Positions 40,783 to 50,163 of a stretch of 64,000 nt of DNA are shown one piece after another. The DNA lies in NCBI GenBank assembly GCA_949299755.1, contig CASGBA010000012.1, positions 1 to 64,000 of the forward strand, read 5' to 3'. The notes under the pieces were generated by a model. That model had not been told where the DNA came from. It did not search any database and worked only from the letters and a program-made list of their open reading frames with translations. The DNA comes from an uncultured Treponema sp. Its GTDB lineage: Bacteria > Spirochaetota > Spirochaetia > Treponematales > Treponemataceae. The translations under genes were made by a program, and so were the position numbers. Position 1 is the first letter of the stretch; every line of letters starts with the position of its first letter.

Positions 40783-41692
40783 AAGCAGAAACAGAATTCA
40801 TATAAACAATTTCCGCAAGCTTTTCCACAGAAATTCCCAGATAATCGGATGCAACGGAATAAGTGTATTTGATTTTTAATGGGGTATTGACAGTTCCCCG
40901 CTCCGGTGCAGGTGCAAGATAAGGAGCATCGGTTTCAAGAAGCATCATATCAAGAGGTACAAAGCGCAAAAGCTTTCCCATCCGTTCCCTGTCGGTATTT
41001 TTTTTCGGAAAGGTTATATTTCCCGGGAAGGAAATATAAAATCCTAAATCCAAAAAATGACGGGCTTCTTCCACTCCGTACGAAAAACAATGTATCACCC
41101 CGCGAAAATAGCCGCAATCCTTGACAACCGAAAAAGTCGGTTCAAAGGCGTCACGGGAATGTATGATTACAGGAAGTCCGAACCGGGAAGCCATTAAAAG
41201 CTGGGAGGCAAAAAGCTCCTCTTCCCCGTCAGTATCCGTTGTACCGGGACCGTCATCCGTTTGAGGCAGAACGTTGTTTCCGGCTTCCGCCATGCGTATT
41301 CTTTCCGCGGCTTTTTCCCCATTCCAAAAACGGTCGAGACCGCACTCTCCCAAAGCAGCCAGCACAGTCCGGTCCGCCCCTGCCCTTTCCCCGGCAAGGT
41401 TAATCATATACCTTATATCGGATTCAAGCGCGGAAAGACTTTCCTGCCGGGAAGCTATAATATCAGCGTCGGGCCACAAACCGCAACTAAAATGAAGAAA
41501 AGGAGGGAAAACCCTGCCCCCGTTTACGCCGGAGGAAGAGGTTAAATCCATGCGGCTGGACAAGTCTCCAGGTCTGGTTCCAATATCGAGCACAAAGCGG
41601 AAATTGCTTTCTTCCAGAGAAGCCAAAAGAGCCCGGATATCTTCCCCCCTTTCTTCCATCCTTGAAAAATGACAATGTGTATCAGAAAGCAT
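40760..41692 (-). CDS. TatD-family metal-dependent hydrolase
   Basis: The 310-residue protein has TatD ligands: DTHCHF, GECGLDRF, VIHSRDAF, VIHCFSYGVEEARHFLDLGFYISFPGNITF and LLETDAPYL. An insertion (about 135-165, GNNVLPQTDDGPGTTDTDGEE) interrupts the usual fold. TatD acts as a 3'-5' exonuclease in oxidative DNA repair. GGAGAT precedes the ATG. Its end overlaps tatQM. A second TatD-type gene lies on the other side of tRNA-Leu. Confidence 0.93.
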   Translation of the reverse strand: MLSDTHCHFSRMEERGEDIRALLASLEESNFRFVLDIGTRPGDLSSRMDLTSSSGVNGGRVFPPFLHFSCGLWPDADIIASRQESLSALESDIRYMINLAGERAGADRTVLAALGECGLDRFWNGEKAAERIRMAEAGNNVLPQTDDGPGTTDTDGEEELFASQLLMASRFGLPVIIHSRDAFEPTFSVVKDCGYFRGVIHCFSYGVEEARHFLDLGFYISFPGNITFPKKNTDRERMGKLLRFVPLDMMLLETDAPYLAPAPERGTVNTPLKIKYTYSVASDYLGISVEKLAEIVYMNSVSAFSLQKPN

Positions 41693-41723
41693 ATTTCATC
41701 TCCATCAATGGTAAAAGCATAAC

Positions 41724-41752
41724 TTGACCTGTCACGTAATTTACGTTAATAT
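41724..41752 (+). promoter_or_regulatory. Promoter of tRNA-Leu
   Basis: TTGACC (41724-41729), 17 bases, TAATAT (41747-41752). The spacer contains ACGTAA-T-TTACGT. Confidence 0.75.
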
Positions 41753-41773
41753 CATAGCGATATTATCTTTTTT

Positions 41774-41859
41774 GCCGGAGTGGTGGAATTGGTAGACACC
41801 AGGGACTTAAAATCCCTTGCTGAGTAATCGGCGTGACAGTTCAAGTCTGTTCTCCGGCA
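41774..41859 (+). tRNA. tRNA-Leu (UAA)
   Basis: 86 bases long with a long variable arm. Acceptor GCCGGAG (41774-41780) pairs with CTCCGGC (41852-41858), and the discriminator is A. The anticodon loop CTTAAAA gives TAA. CCA is not encoded. A T-run follows immediately and may end transcription. Confidence 0.97.
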
Positions 41860-41890
41860 TTTTTTATTCATATGAACAGGGGCTTCTGCC

Positions 41891-42382
41891 CTATAATATT
41901 TTTTCCATCCCCGTCTTTTGAACAGAAAGCCCCATCGCTTTGTAAAAGGCCATGGCCTTTTCGTTGCAAGCCCAAACATTCAGGGTAACATTGTAACAAC
42001 CTTGACTGGAGGCAAAATCCAAAACTGAATGATAGAGGGCGGAACCAATCCCCTGCCCCCTGCACTTCTCGTCCACACAGAGATCATCAATATACAGGGT
42101 TTTTACCGGGGTAAGGATATTGTCATTCTCATGCTGCTGAAAAATGCAAAAAGCATAACCCGCCACATCCCCTGATTCGCTTTCCGCAACAAAAACAGGC
42201 TTTGAATCATCCTTGAGAATTTTTTCCAGTTGGGAATCAGTGTATTTTCTGGTTCCTTTTTTAAAAAGATCCGGTCTCCCTTCATGGTGGACAAGACACA
42301 CTTGATGTAAAAGATTCACAATGGCCGGTATATGTTTTTTTTCAGCCCGGCATATATTAAGTTTTTGTTTGTTTGAAGCCAT
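41891..42382 (-). CDS. GNAT-family N-acetyltransferase
   Basis: ATG 42382 is chosen (MASNKQK); longer frames add a hydrophobic leader not typical of the family. The 163-residue protein has GNAT acetyl-CoA features: DDLCVDEKCRGQGIGSALYHSVLDFA and CYNVTLNVWACNEKAMAFYKAMGL. The substrate is unknown (protein, polyamine or antibiotic types are possible). A -10-like TATCTT ends 6 bases before the ATG with no Shine-Dalgarno. Confidence 0.88.
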   Translation of the reverse strand: MASNKQKLNICRAEKKHIPAIVNLLHQVCLVHHEGRPDLFKKGTRKYTDSQLEKILKDDSKPVFVAESESGDVAGYAFCIFQQHENDNILTPVKTLYIDDLCVDEKCRGQGIGSALYHSVLDFASSQGCYNVTLNVWACNEKAMAFYKAMGLSVQKTGMEKIL

Positions 42383-42441
42383 GAAAAAAAGATACCACAA
42401 ATTAAAAAATAAGGGAAGGACGAATTTACAGTACAAGGATT

Positions 42442-43263
42442 TTAAACTGCGGAGAAATTTTCCGGTTTGAAAGTCCTATTGAATACAGAATTAAAATTGT
42501 TTTTTATTATAAGACAAAGTTCTTCCACTGTCACGGACATTATCCGCGCAGTTTCAATATAAACCTTTTCTATATCTTCGGGATTAGAAAATCCTTCTTT
42601 TTTCAAAGTCATATAAGGCGCATCGGTTTCCAAAAGAATACGCTCCGGGGAAACAGCAAGAAGAGTTTCAGCCTGTTTTCTGCTGCCGCGCAAAAGGGCT
42701 TTGCCGATGGAAAAGTAAGCGTTTACACCTTTTTTAAGAATTGAAGACGCTTCAACAGAAGAACCGGACCAACCATGGAAAACAACAGCTGGTAAAAGTT
42801 TCAACCTGGAGGTTTCCAGGAAAACATGGGGCATGGCTTTTCGTAAATGAAGGATAACAGGCATACCATGTTTTATCGAAAGGTTAATCTGCTCCTCCCA
42901 TAAAAACCTCTGGAACTCCCCGGTTGCCTTGAATTCCTGTGAAAAAAAATCAAATCCAATTTCCCCGGAAGCACAAATGCGTCTGGTGGTAATCAAACAG
43001 GAAAAAAAATCCAATAAGCGGTATAAAATCCTGTGTATTTCCATCTCTGTCCGGTTTTCTGACTTTAAAATAGCGGGAAGCTGGGGATGAATCCCAAAAG
43101 AAAGGAAAGCTGTGCCAGGATTTTGCAGGGAATAAGTCTCATTGGTTAAAAATTCTTCTTCCAGAGAAGCGGAAGTACAAAAAAGGATATTCCCCGGAAC
43201 ATTCCGATTTGAAAATTTCTGCCAATCTGAAAAATGTAAATGGGCGTCATAAAAATGCATCAT
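42442..43263 (-). CDS. TatD-family hydrolase, second copy
   Basis: From ATG 43263 (MMHFYDAHLHF) it has 273 residues and retains the metal ligands DAHLHF, ASGEIGFDFF, VILHLRKAM, VVFHGWSGS and LLETDAPYM. It is more diverged than the neighbouring TatD gene, with a short core and no insertion. A TATAAT (43273-43278, minus strand) ends 9 bases before the start, suggesting a near-leaderless message. Whether it is a DNase or another amidohydrolase is open. Confidence 0.87.
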   Translation of the reverse strand: MMHFYDAHLHFSDWQKFSNRNVPGNILFCTSASLEEEFLTNETYSLQNPGTAFLSFGIHPQLPAILKSENRTEMEIHRILYRLLDFFSCLITTRRICASGEIGFDFFSQEFKATGEFQRFLWEEQINLSIKHGMPVILHLRKAMPHVFLETSRLKLLPAVVFHGWSGSSVEASSILKKGVNAYFSIGKALLRGSRKQAETLLAVSPERILLETDAPYMTLKKEGFSNPEDIEKVYIETARIMSVTVEELCLIIKNNFNSVFNRTFKPENFSAV

Positions 43264-43384
43264 AAGCAATTCATTATAACGCGGAAACACCACAGGGAAC
43301 AGCATTCCGGAACATTTTAAACGGAGAACAGGCAAACTAAAGACATGAGCTTTATTTTCCGAAAATTATATATGCGGAGGGTTT

Positions 43385-43600
43385 ATGAAAACTTATTATA
43401 TCATGAACGCAAAGGGTAAAAACGATTATCTTTCGATAATAAACGAAAATGAATCGGGATTTATGGCTTGCATTTACCGTGATGAAGACGGATATGAAGA
43501 AACAATAGAAAATTTCATGAGCAGGGAGCTTTTTGAAATGTGCCTTCGTACAGGATACATTGTTGAAGCCGAAGAAAAAAAAGCGGGGGCAACCGCCTAA
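43385..43600 (+). CDS. Small conserved-looking protein
   Basis: The 71-residue product starts at ATG with GGAGGG 5 bases upstream, a strong ribosome site. The sequence MKTYYIMNAKGKNDYLSI then ESGFMACIYRDEDGYEETIENFMSRELFEMCLRTGYI looks like a small alpha/beta protein. No family is recognised. It stands alone between two minus-strand genes, and coding is supported by the RBS and codon pattern rather than by homology. Confidence 0.7.
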   Translation: MKTYYIMNAKGKNDYLSIINENESGFMACIYRDEDGYEETIENFMSRELFEMCLRTGYIVEAEEKKAGATA

Positions 43601-43602
43601 AA

Positions 43603-44601
43603 TCACGGTTTTTTCAGAGGGAAACCGGCTTCACAAAGTATTTCCTCTGTCTCTGCCTTATTTCCGCGGTCAATCCAATGGATTTTTACGCCACACCTTT
43701 CCATCCTTCTGAACCAAGTTTCCTGTCTTTTCGCGAAACGGCATATTTCAGTCAAAAGAATATTTCTAAAGCCTTCAAAATCCATAAATCCCTGAAGATA
43801 ACGGGAAATATACCTGTATTCCAATCCCAGCCTGTCAAGCCTTTCCCATGAAACACCTGATTTATGAAGGGCACCGACCTCCTCAACCATACCAGCTTCA
43901 ATTCTGGAATCCAGACGAATTTTAATTCGGTTACGGATTTCGTCTCTGGGAAACCGGACTCCAATAATAAAAGGATTGAAGTTTTTTCCCGCACTCTCAA
44001 TATGCAGTGAAACAGCGGAAGGACGCAGGTCTGCTGCTTCCGCTATTTCTATGGCCCGAATCAACCTTTCCCTGTCTGCCGTATCATCAGGATGAACCTT
44101 TTCCCCCCTGGAAGCCTTTACCCTGGACAATCTTTCCACAAGACGCTCCACATCAAGGATTTCAAGCTCATTCCTCAAAACAGGATTTTCTGGAACTTCC
44201 GTAAAGTCATAATTCCTGATTACAGAATCAAGATAGAGCCCGGTTCCACCTGCTAAAACGGGAAGATTTCCCCTTTTTTTGATTTCCTGCAAAACGGCAT
44301 AAAAATCTTTCCGGAACCTGAAAACGTTGTATTCTTCCGGCAGGGAGATTACATCTATCAAATGATAAGGAATATCACCGTATTCATCCAAATCTTTCCC
44401 GGTTCCCAGATCCAACCCCCGGTAAACCTGCCTGGAATCGGCGGAAATAATTTCACCGGAAAAAAGACGGGCGATGTGAACTGCAAGGGATGTTTTTCCG
44501 CAGGCTGTAGGGCCGAGCACCACAACGGAGTCAAAAACTCCGGAATTTGCGGCGGAGGAACCGTCAGCGTATGTCTTCAATCTTTGCACCGGCAACTTCA
44601 A
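43603..44601 (-). CDS. miaA: tRNA dimethylallyltransferase
   Basis: The product (332 residues from TTG 44601) has MiaA motifs: P-loop LGPTACGKTSLAV, ISADSRQVYRGLDLGTGKD, LAGGTGLYLDSV, and the closing RFAKRQETWFRRM. It adds an isoprenoid group to A37 of tRNAs reading U-starting codons. The start is uncertain: the family usually begins close to the P-loop, while here the TTG lies inside the end of the CBS gene (38-base overlap). GTG codons nearer the P-loop are alternatives. Confidence 0.93.
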   Translation of the reverse strand: MKLPVQRLKTYADGSSAANSGVFDSVVVLGPTACGKTSLAVHIARLFSGEIISADSRQVYRGLDLGTGKDLDEYGDIPYHLIDVISLPEEYNVFRFRKDFYAVLQEIKKRGNLPVLAGGTGLYLDSVIRNYDFTEVPENPVLRNELEILDVERLVERLSRVKASRGEKVHPDDTADRERLIRAIEIAEAADLRPSAVSLHIESAGKNFNPFIIGVRFPRDEIRNRIKIRLDSRIEAGMVEEVGALHKSGVSWERLDRLGLEYRYISRYLQGFMDFEGFRNILLTEICRFAKRQETWFRRMERCGVKIHWIDRGNKAETEEILCEAGFPLKKP

Positions 44602-45202
44602 GTATTTTCTTCATTTGCTCCCGGTCAACCCCGGTGACTTTCATGGTGCAGCGTTTATTGGACATATCATCGCCGTCACTGGTGATAAAGGAGAGAATGT
44701 TTCCCCCCAGCTCAGCCACACCGGCAGCTGTCCTTACAACCATTCCGGGCTTCTCTTCAACCAGGAATGTAATGCGGACACCTTCATAACGGCCGGCGAA
44801 CATATCAACAAAGGCAAGGAACAAGTCATTTTTTGTTATGATGCCGACAAGCAAATCGTCTTTTAAAACAGGAAGGCATCCTATGTCTTTGTCCGCCATA
44901 ATCCTGGCAGCTTCTTCGACAACTTCGGATTGTTGGACTGAAACAACATCCCGGGACATTACCTTTTCAACTTTTAATTTTGAAAGCAAATAACTTATTT
45001 CAAACATATCAAGGGTTGTCGCTTCTGAAGGACCCGCTTTCAGTAAGTCTTTTTTTGTAAACACACCCACAAGCCTGTTTGATTTATCAAGAACCGGAAG
45101 TTTACCGACCTTTTCTTTTATCATCAATTCTTTAACGTCATTGATTGACATCTCCGGCCGGATAAAAACAGGATTTCTTTTCATAACGCTGGCAACTATC
45201 AT
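44564..45202 (-). CDS. CBS-pair protein with C-terminal ACT domain
   Basis: The 212-residue protein has two CBS motifs (VASVMKRNPVFIRPEMSINDVKELM and VEKVMSRDVVSVQQSEVVEEAARIM), then an ACT-like segment (YEGVRITFLVEEKPGMVVRTAAGVAELGGNILSF). This AcuB-type architecture binds adenosine nucleotides or amino acids and acts as a regulatory subunit or sensor. GGAGGA precedes the ATG. It is followed by miaA, and precedes (on its 5' side) the liv operon, with a 36-base gap. Confidence 0.9.
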   Translation of the reverse strand: MIVASVMKRNPVFIRPEMSINDVKELMIKEKVGKLPVLDKSNRLVGVFTKKDLLKAGPSEATTLDMFEISYLLSKLKVEKVMSRDVVSVQQSEVVEEAARIMADKDIGCLPVLKDDLLVGIITKNDLFLAFVDMFAGRYEGVRITFLVEEKPGMVVRTAAGVAELGGNILSFITSDGDDMSNKRCTMKVTGVDREQMKKILEVAGAKIEDIR

Positions 45203-45238
45203 ATTTTCCTCCTAAGCTTTTGAATATCACTGCGGATT

Positions 45239-45943
45239 TCAACCGCCCAAATAAGCCTTTTTCACACTGTCATCATCCAACAAATCGGTGGCATTACCGG
45301 ACTTATTTATTACTCCGGTTTCAAATACATAAGCCCGATCGGCAATAGACAGAGCCTTAAAGGCATTTTGCTCCACAAGAAGAATTGTTGTGCCGCTTTT
45401 GTTAATGGCGGTTATAATTGAAAAAATTTCGTCCACCAGGATAGGGGCCAAACCCATGGAAGGCTCATCCAATAGCAAAAGGGAAGGTTCTGACATAAGA
45501 GCCCTGCCCATGGCAAGCATTTGCTGTTCGCCTCCTGAAAGGGTTCCCGCATACTGCTTCAGCCTTTCTTTTAGCCGGGGGAAAAGGGAACACACTTTGT
45601 CCATATCCTCTTTTATTTCAAATTTATTATTCCTGGTAAAAGCACCCATTTCAAGATTTTCTTTTACCGTCAAATTGGCGAAAATCCTGCGGCCCTCGGG
45701 AACCTGGACGAGTCCCCGGCGGACAATGTCCGCGGGAGGAAGAGACGTGATATCCTCACCCTTAAAAACAATGGTGCCGCCGTTCTTTTTCAATATATTT
45801 GAAAGTGCATGAAGCGTAGTCGTTTTTCCGGCACCGTTGGAACCTATCAGGGTTATTATTTCTCCTTCGTTAACCTCAAAAGAAACACCCCGGAGTGCTT
45901 TTATGGCGCCGTAAGAAACAGTTAAATCAGAAACCTTCAACAT
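45239..45943 (-). CDS. livF: Branched-chain amino-acid ABC transporter ATP-binding protein LivF
   Basis: The 234-residue protein has Walker A GSNGAGKTT, signature LSGGEQQML and Walker B LLLLDEPSMGL, with the LivF-specific LVQVPEGRRIFANLTVKENLEMGA. ATG 45943 is preferred because its first base is the last of the livG TGA and GGGAGG lies upstream. It pairs with LivG to energise uptake. Confidence 0.96.
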   Translation of the reverse strand: MLKVSDLTVSYGAIKALRGVSFEVNEGEIITLIGSNGAGKTTTLHALSNILKKNGGTIVFKGEDITSLPPADIVRRGLVQVPEGRRIFANLTVKENLEMGAFTRNNKFEIKEDMDKVCSLFPRLKERLKQYAGTLSGGEQQMLAMGRALMSEPSLLLLDEPSMGLAPILVDEIFSIITAINKSGTTILLVEQNAFKALSIADRAYVFETGVINKSGNATDLLDDDSVKKAYLGG

Positions 45944-46755
45944 CACAGAGAGCCTCCCGCTTCAGCATCATTACCCAGATAAGCTTTAACCACAACCGGA
46001 TTGGAACGTATGTCGTCCGGCTTTCCTTCAGCGATAATCCTTCCATAATCCAAAACAATCAGGCGCTCGCATATTCCCATAACCAGATGCATATCATGTT
46101 CGATAAGGAGGATGGAAAGACGGAATTCCTTCCGGACAAAGGCTATGAGCTTCATCAAATCATCTGTTTCCTGGGGATTCATTCCGGCGGCAGGTTCATC
46201 AAGCAACAGCAGGGAAGGATCCGCCGCCAGGGCCCGTACAATTTCGAGCTTACGCTGCTCACCGTAGGGAAGATTTTTCGCAGGCTCATTCATTTTCTCA
46301 ACAATACCGAAAAGTTCCAGGAGATTTTCAACTCGCTCCGTCATCATTCTTTCACCCCTGTAAAAGGAAGGGGTTCTGAAAAGCACATCCACAGGATTCA
46401 CGGTGCGCAAACCGTGGAGGGCAATCCGGACGTTGTCTGCGACCGACAGGTTCCCGAAAAGCCGGATGTTCTGGAAGGTTCTGGAAATTCCCAGACTGTT
46501 AAGCTGGGCGGGGGTCTTTTTATTCACCTTGTGGACAGCCCCTTCCCTGTCCCAAAAAACGATTTCGCCTTCCGTGGGCGTATAAACACCTGAAAGCATA
46601 TTAAACACTGTGGTTTTCCCCGCTCCATTGGGCCCGATCAAGCCCACCAGCTCACCCTGCTCTATTGAACAGGAAAAATTGCTGACAGCCCTGAGCCCGC
46701 CGAAAACAATGGATATGTCATTTGCCTGTAAAAGAAGCTTATTTTCCTTTTCCAT
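45943..46755 (-). CDS. livG: Branched-chain amino-acid ABC transporter ATP-binding protein LivG
   Basis: The 270-residue protein has Walker A GPNGAGKTT, the LivG-typical GISRTFQNIRLFGNLSV, signature LPYGEQRKLEI and Walker B LLLLDEPAAGM. ATG 46755 (or GTG 46758) is preceded by AAGGA. It overlaps livM by about 17 bases and livF by one. Confidence 0.96.
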   Translation of the reverse strand: MEKENKLLLQANDISIVFGGLRAVSNFSCSIEQGELVGLIGPNGAGKTTVFNMLSGVYTPTEGEIVFWDREGAVHKVNKKTPAQLNSLGISRTFQNIRLFGNLSVADNVRIALHGLRTVNPVDVLFRTPSFYRGERMMTERVENLLELFGIVEKMNEPAKNLPYGEQRKLEIVRALAADPSLLLLDEPAAGMNPQETDDLMKLIAFVRKEFRLSILLIEHDMHLVMGICERLIVLDYGRIIAEGKPDDIRSNPVVVKAYLGNDAEAGGSL

Positions 46756-47827
46756 CACCGTTTTCCTTTTTGCTGGCAGAAACCTTTGCAGGCTTGCTTT
46801 CCGCCGTCTTTTCTTTTTTCACACTGTCAGCCGGTTTTTTCCATTTCCCGAAAAAAGCCTTTATGCGGGAAGGATAAAGGGGCAGGTTTTCCCAGGTTTT
46901 GACGAAAGAAAATTCCTTCATGCCTAGGAAACCCTGGGGACGGAAAAGCATGACCGCAATCAAAATCAAGGGATAAAACAGAAGCCTGTAATCCTGCAAA
47001 AAACGCAGGAATTCCTGCAAATAAGTCAGCACAAAAGCCGCAATGACGGAACCGGTCATTGAACCCATACCGCCGAGGACGACAAAAATCAAATAATCTA
47101 TGCTTCTGTTGAATGAAGCCAAGTCCGGCTTTATGAAACCGATGAAGGGGGCATACAGGGCTCCGCCTATGCCGGCGATAAAAGAAGCGGTCACAAACCC
47201 AATCATTTTATAGCGGAAAACCCCGATACCACAGGAATTGGCGGCTATTTCATCTTCCCTCACGGAAAGGATAGCCCGGCCGTAAGTGGAACGGAGGAAA
47301 TTCTGGATTAAAGCCAGAATCAACACCAAAGAACCTATGATAACCAGATAAGCCAGATCAGCATAAGACACAAGGGCGGTTGGAAACTGTTTTCCATTGG
47401 CCCCGCCAGTGAGATTTTTGAAATTCACAAGCAAAACCCGGATAATTTCTCCAAAACCCAGGGTTACAATTGCCAAATAATCCCCTTGGAGCTTCAGGGT
47501 CGGAAAACCGATTATTATTCCGAACACGCAGGTAATCAACGATGCGGCTATCACTGACAAAGGAAGGGGCACCCCCGCCTGGGAAAGAATAACGCAGGAA
47601 TACGCTCCCACCGCCATAAAACCGGCTTGCCCCAAAGAAAGCTGTCCTGTAATTCCGCAAACCATGTTGACACTGACAGCCATAATCGCATTTACAGCGC
47701 CCAATGTAATAATTTGAGCCGTATAAGCATCTATAACCCAAAAATGGATTAACAGGGCAGGAATACATATACATAAAAGACTGATGGTACCTAAAAGCAA
47801 AAAATTGCGGATATTAACGTTTTTCAT
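46739..47827 (-). CDS. livM: Branched-chain amino-acid ABC transporter permease LivM
   Basis: The 362-residue protein has about nine or ten membrane segments and the LivM signatures GQLSLGQAGFMAVGAY and ESRIRREDEIAAN-like loop (here ILSVREDEIAANSCGIGVFRYK). The C-terminal 40 residues are a lysine-rich cytoplasmic tail not needed for the core fold. It starts 3 bases after livH and overlaps livG. Confidence 0.95.
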   Translation of the reverse strand: MKNVNIRNFLLLGTISLLCICIPALLIHFWVIDAYTAQIITLGAVNAIMAVSVNMVCGITGQLSLGQAGFMAVGAYSCVILSQAGVPLPLSVIAASLITCVFGIIIGFPTLKLQGDYLAIVTLGFGEIIRVLLVNFKNLTGGANGKQFPTALVSYADLAYLVIIGSLVLILALIQNFLRSTYGRAILSVREDEIAANSCGIGVFRYKMIGFVTASFIAGIGGALYAPFIGFIKPDLASFNRSIDYLIFVVLGGMGSMTGSVIAAFVLTYLQEFLRFLQDYRLLFYPLILIAVMLFRPQGFLGMKEFSFVKTWENLPLYPSRIKAFFGKWKKPADSVKKEKTAESKPAKVSASKKENGDGKGK

Positions 47828-47830
47828 TTG

Positions 47831-48730
47831 TCAAACCTTCAGTTTAACTTTCTCGCCCATTATTCCGGTGGGTTTTACCAGAAGAATAATAATCAAAATC
47901 GAGAAAGAGATAGCATCCGCGAACTGCGAAGAAAGAAACCCTTTTGTAAGTGTTTCCGCAATTCCCAAAATATAGCCCCCGAGCATAGCTCCGGGGACAG
48001 ACCCGATTCCTCCGAGAACAGCGGCCACAAAGGCTTTTAAGCCTGGCATGGTACCCATTGTAGGATCTATCTGGGGATAGGCACTGGCATAAAGTACACC
48101 GCCGGCTCCTGCAAGAGCAGCTCCCAAGGCAAAGGTAAAGGCTATTGTCCTGTCGACAGAAATGCCCATCAAACTGGCGGCAGACATATCATAGGAAACC
48201 GCCCGCATAGCCTTGCCTGTTTTTGTATAATTGATTATGTAATTAAGGATGATCATAAGGACAATTGACAACAGGATGACAATCAGCTGTATATTGGATA
48301 AGGACATAATACCGAAATTTATGTTGACGGTGGCCGGGGTTGGAAATTCCCGGGGATTGGGACCGATAAAGGGAATAACCCGGGCGCCGTTCTGCAATAC
48401 CAAGGAAACAGCTATTGCAGTAATCAAAGAATTAAGCCTGGGGGCTGAACGCAAAGGCTTATAGGCAAAATGTTCAACGCAAACGGCTAAAACCGCGCAT
48501 ATAGCCATGGAACAGAAAAAAGCCAAGGTAAGTCCCACAGGATTTGCGCCGACAGTACGTATAACAAAATATCCGGTATAAGCCCCGACCATGAGTATAT
48601 CGCCATGGGCAAAGTTAATTAGCTTTACAATACCGTACACCATGGTGTAACCAAGGGCTATAAGAGCGTATATACTGCCTAAAGAAAGCCCGTTTACCAT
48701 CTGTTGTACAAAAATATTCGCTGTATTCAA
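47831..48730 (-). CDS. livH: Branched-chain amino-acid ABC transporter permease LivH
   Basis: The 299-residue protein shows the LivH signature GLSLGSIYALIALGYTMVYGIVKLINFAHGDILMVGAY. The start is TTG at 48730, backed by GGAGGA at the right distance. It follows livK across a strong terminator hairpin, which should lower permease levels relative to binding protein. Confidence 0.95.
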   Translation of the reverse strand: MNTANIFVQQMVNGLSLGSIYALIALGYTMVYGIVKLINFAHGDILMVGAYTGYFVIRTVGANPVGLTLAFFCSMAICAVLAVCVEHFAYKPLRSAPRLNSLITAIAVSLVLQNGARVIPFIGPNPREFPTPATVNINFGIMSLSNIQLIVILLSIVLMIILNYIINYTKTGKAMRAVSYDMSAASLMGISVDRTIAFTFALGAALAGAGGVLYASAYPQIDPTMGTMPGLKAFVAAVLGGIGSVPGAMLGGYILGIAETLTKGFLSSQFADAISFSILIIILLVKPTGIMGEKVKLKV

Positions 48731-48800
48731 AATTCCTCCGCTCGTGTTTCCTCTTAATTCATAATTTTACTACAGTTTGAAAACATATAAAAGACCCCGT

Positions 48801-48845
48801 AAAAATAAAAACAGCCGGATCTGTATGAGCAGAACCGGCTGTTTT
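48801..48845 (-). terminator. Attenuating terminator between livK and livH
   Basis: A perfect 11-bp stem, AAAACAGCCGG (48808-48818) with CCGGCTGTTTT (48835-48845). On the minus strand it is followed by TTTTTATTTTTA. It probably stops most transcripts after the binding-protein gene. Confidence 0.88.
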
Positions 48846-48880
48846 ACACTGAAGCACTGTGCTAAATCAAAGGGAATACA

Positions 48881-50032
48881 TCAAGGATTGATTGTATCCG
48901 CATACACAGAAGTAAGTTTACCGGCATCATCTTTGACGATTTGGACGATGACAGCTGACTTAATAGGATTACGGCTCTCATCAAAGGTCAAATCTCCGGT
49001 GACATAGCTGCCGTCTGTCTGCTGAAGGGCATCCCGGATGGAAGTGGCATCCGTATAGTCGGATGCCCTCAAAAGGGCATCTTTCAGCATATACATACTG
49101 TCATAACCAAGGGCCGCAAAAGAAGCAGGAAGGGTTTTATACTTCGCTTCATAGGCTTTTACAAATTCCACAACCTTGGGTTCCGTGGAATCAGAGGCGT
49201 AATGGTTTGAATAATATCCGTTAAGAACCTCATCCCCTGCATTGGAAGTAATACCATCCCAGCCGTCGGCTCCAACGATGGGGGTGTTTATGCCCTGGGA
49301 ACGGAGCTGCTTAACAATCAAGGCAACAGTAGCGTAATAATCAGGAAGATATACAACCTCAGGATTTGCATTCTTTATCTTTGTCAGCTGGGCGTAAAAA
49401 TCCTTGTCATCAGTGGAATAGGATTCCGCGTCAACGATTTCTCCACCGCCGGCTTCAATGGCAGCCTTGAAGTTTTCATACAAACCTACGGAATAGTCAT
49501 TGCCGATATCGTACAAAACAGCGGCTTTTTTCAGACCGAGACTTTCAATAACAAAACGGCCTCCAACTGTCCCCTGGAAAGGATCGGTGAAACAAGCCCT
49601 GAACACATAGTCACCGTTTTCTGTAATGGCTGGGGCTGTAGCGGCAGGAGCAATAATAAGCTTTTTCTGGCTTTGGGCCAAAGAAGCGATGGCATTTGTA
49701 CAACCGGAAGTAAGGGATCCGATTATGACATTGACCCTGTCTTTTGTGGTAAGCTTTTTGTAAGCGTTAACAGATTTCTCCGGGTTTCCTTCATCATCTT
49801 CGGAAATAAGCTCAATTATCTTTCCGTTCACACCGCCGGCCGCATTAATTTCTTCAACAGCCAATTCAATTCCCTGGCGGCATTCCACACCGTAAACAGC
49901 GACCTTTCCTGAAAGGGGGAAAATACCCCCAATTTTAATTGTGTCGCTTTCCTTGCCGGCACAGCCTGCAAAAAACAATGCAGAAACAACCGTAAACACA
50001 GCTAAAAATAATTTCACCGGATTTTTCTTCAT
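48881..50032 (-). CDS. livK: Branched-chain amino-acid binding lipoprotein LivK
   Basis: ATG 50032 has GGAGGAG in the leader. The 383-residue protein is a lipoprotein (lipobox FFAGC at about residue 19-23) with the type I periplasmic-binding fold: IKIGGIFPLSGKVAVYGVECRQGIELAVEEINAAGGVNGKIIELISEDDEGNPEK and GSLTSGCTNAIASLAQ. It captures leucine, isoleucine, valine or related amino acids for the Liv permease. Confidence 0.95.
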   Translation of the reverse strand: MKKNPVKLFLAVFTVVSALFFAGCAGKESDTIKIGGIFPLSGKVAVYGVECRQGIELAVEEINAAGGVNGKIIELISEDDEGNPEKSVNAYKKLTTKDRVNVIIGSLTSGCTNAIASLAQSQKKLIIAPAATAPAITENGDYVFRACFTDPFQGTVGGRFVIESLGLKKAAVLYDIGNDYSVGLYENFKAAIEAGGGEIVDAESYSTDDKDFYAQLTKIKNANPEVVYLPDYYATVALIVKQLRSQGINTPIVGADGWDGITSNAGDEVLNGYYSNHYASDSTEPKVVEFVKAYEAKYKTLPASFAALGYDSMYMLKDALLRASDYTDATSIRDALQQTDGSYVTGDLTFDESRNPIKSAVIVQIVKDDAGKLTSVYADTINP

Positions 50033-50128
50033 TTTTTTCTCCTCCAAACATTGAAATACCAATGTCACCTATGAATTATAGTTAAAATATGCAAAAGTGT
50101 CCAGAATATACATAAAAAAAGTATCTAA

Positions 50129-50157
50129 TTGCACAATTCTATTCCATATGTTAAGAT
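50129..50157 (+). promoter_or_regulatory. Promoter of the pseudo-M48 gene
   Basis: TTGCAC (50129-50134), 17 bases, TAAGAT (50152-50157), 6 bases before ATG 50164. A leaderless message is implied. Confidence 0.65.
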
Positions 50158-50163
50158 ATTACC

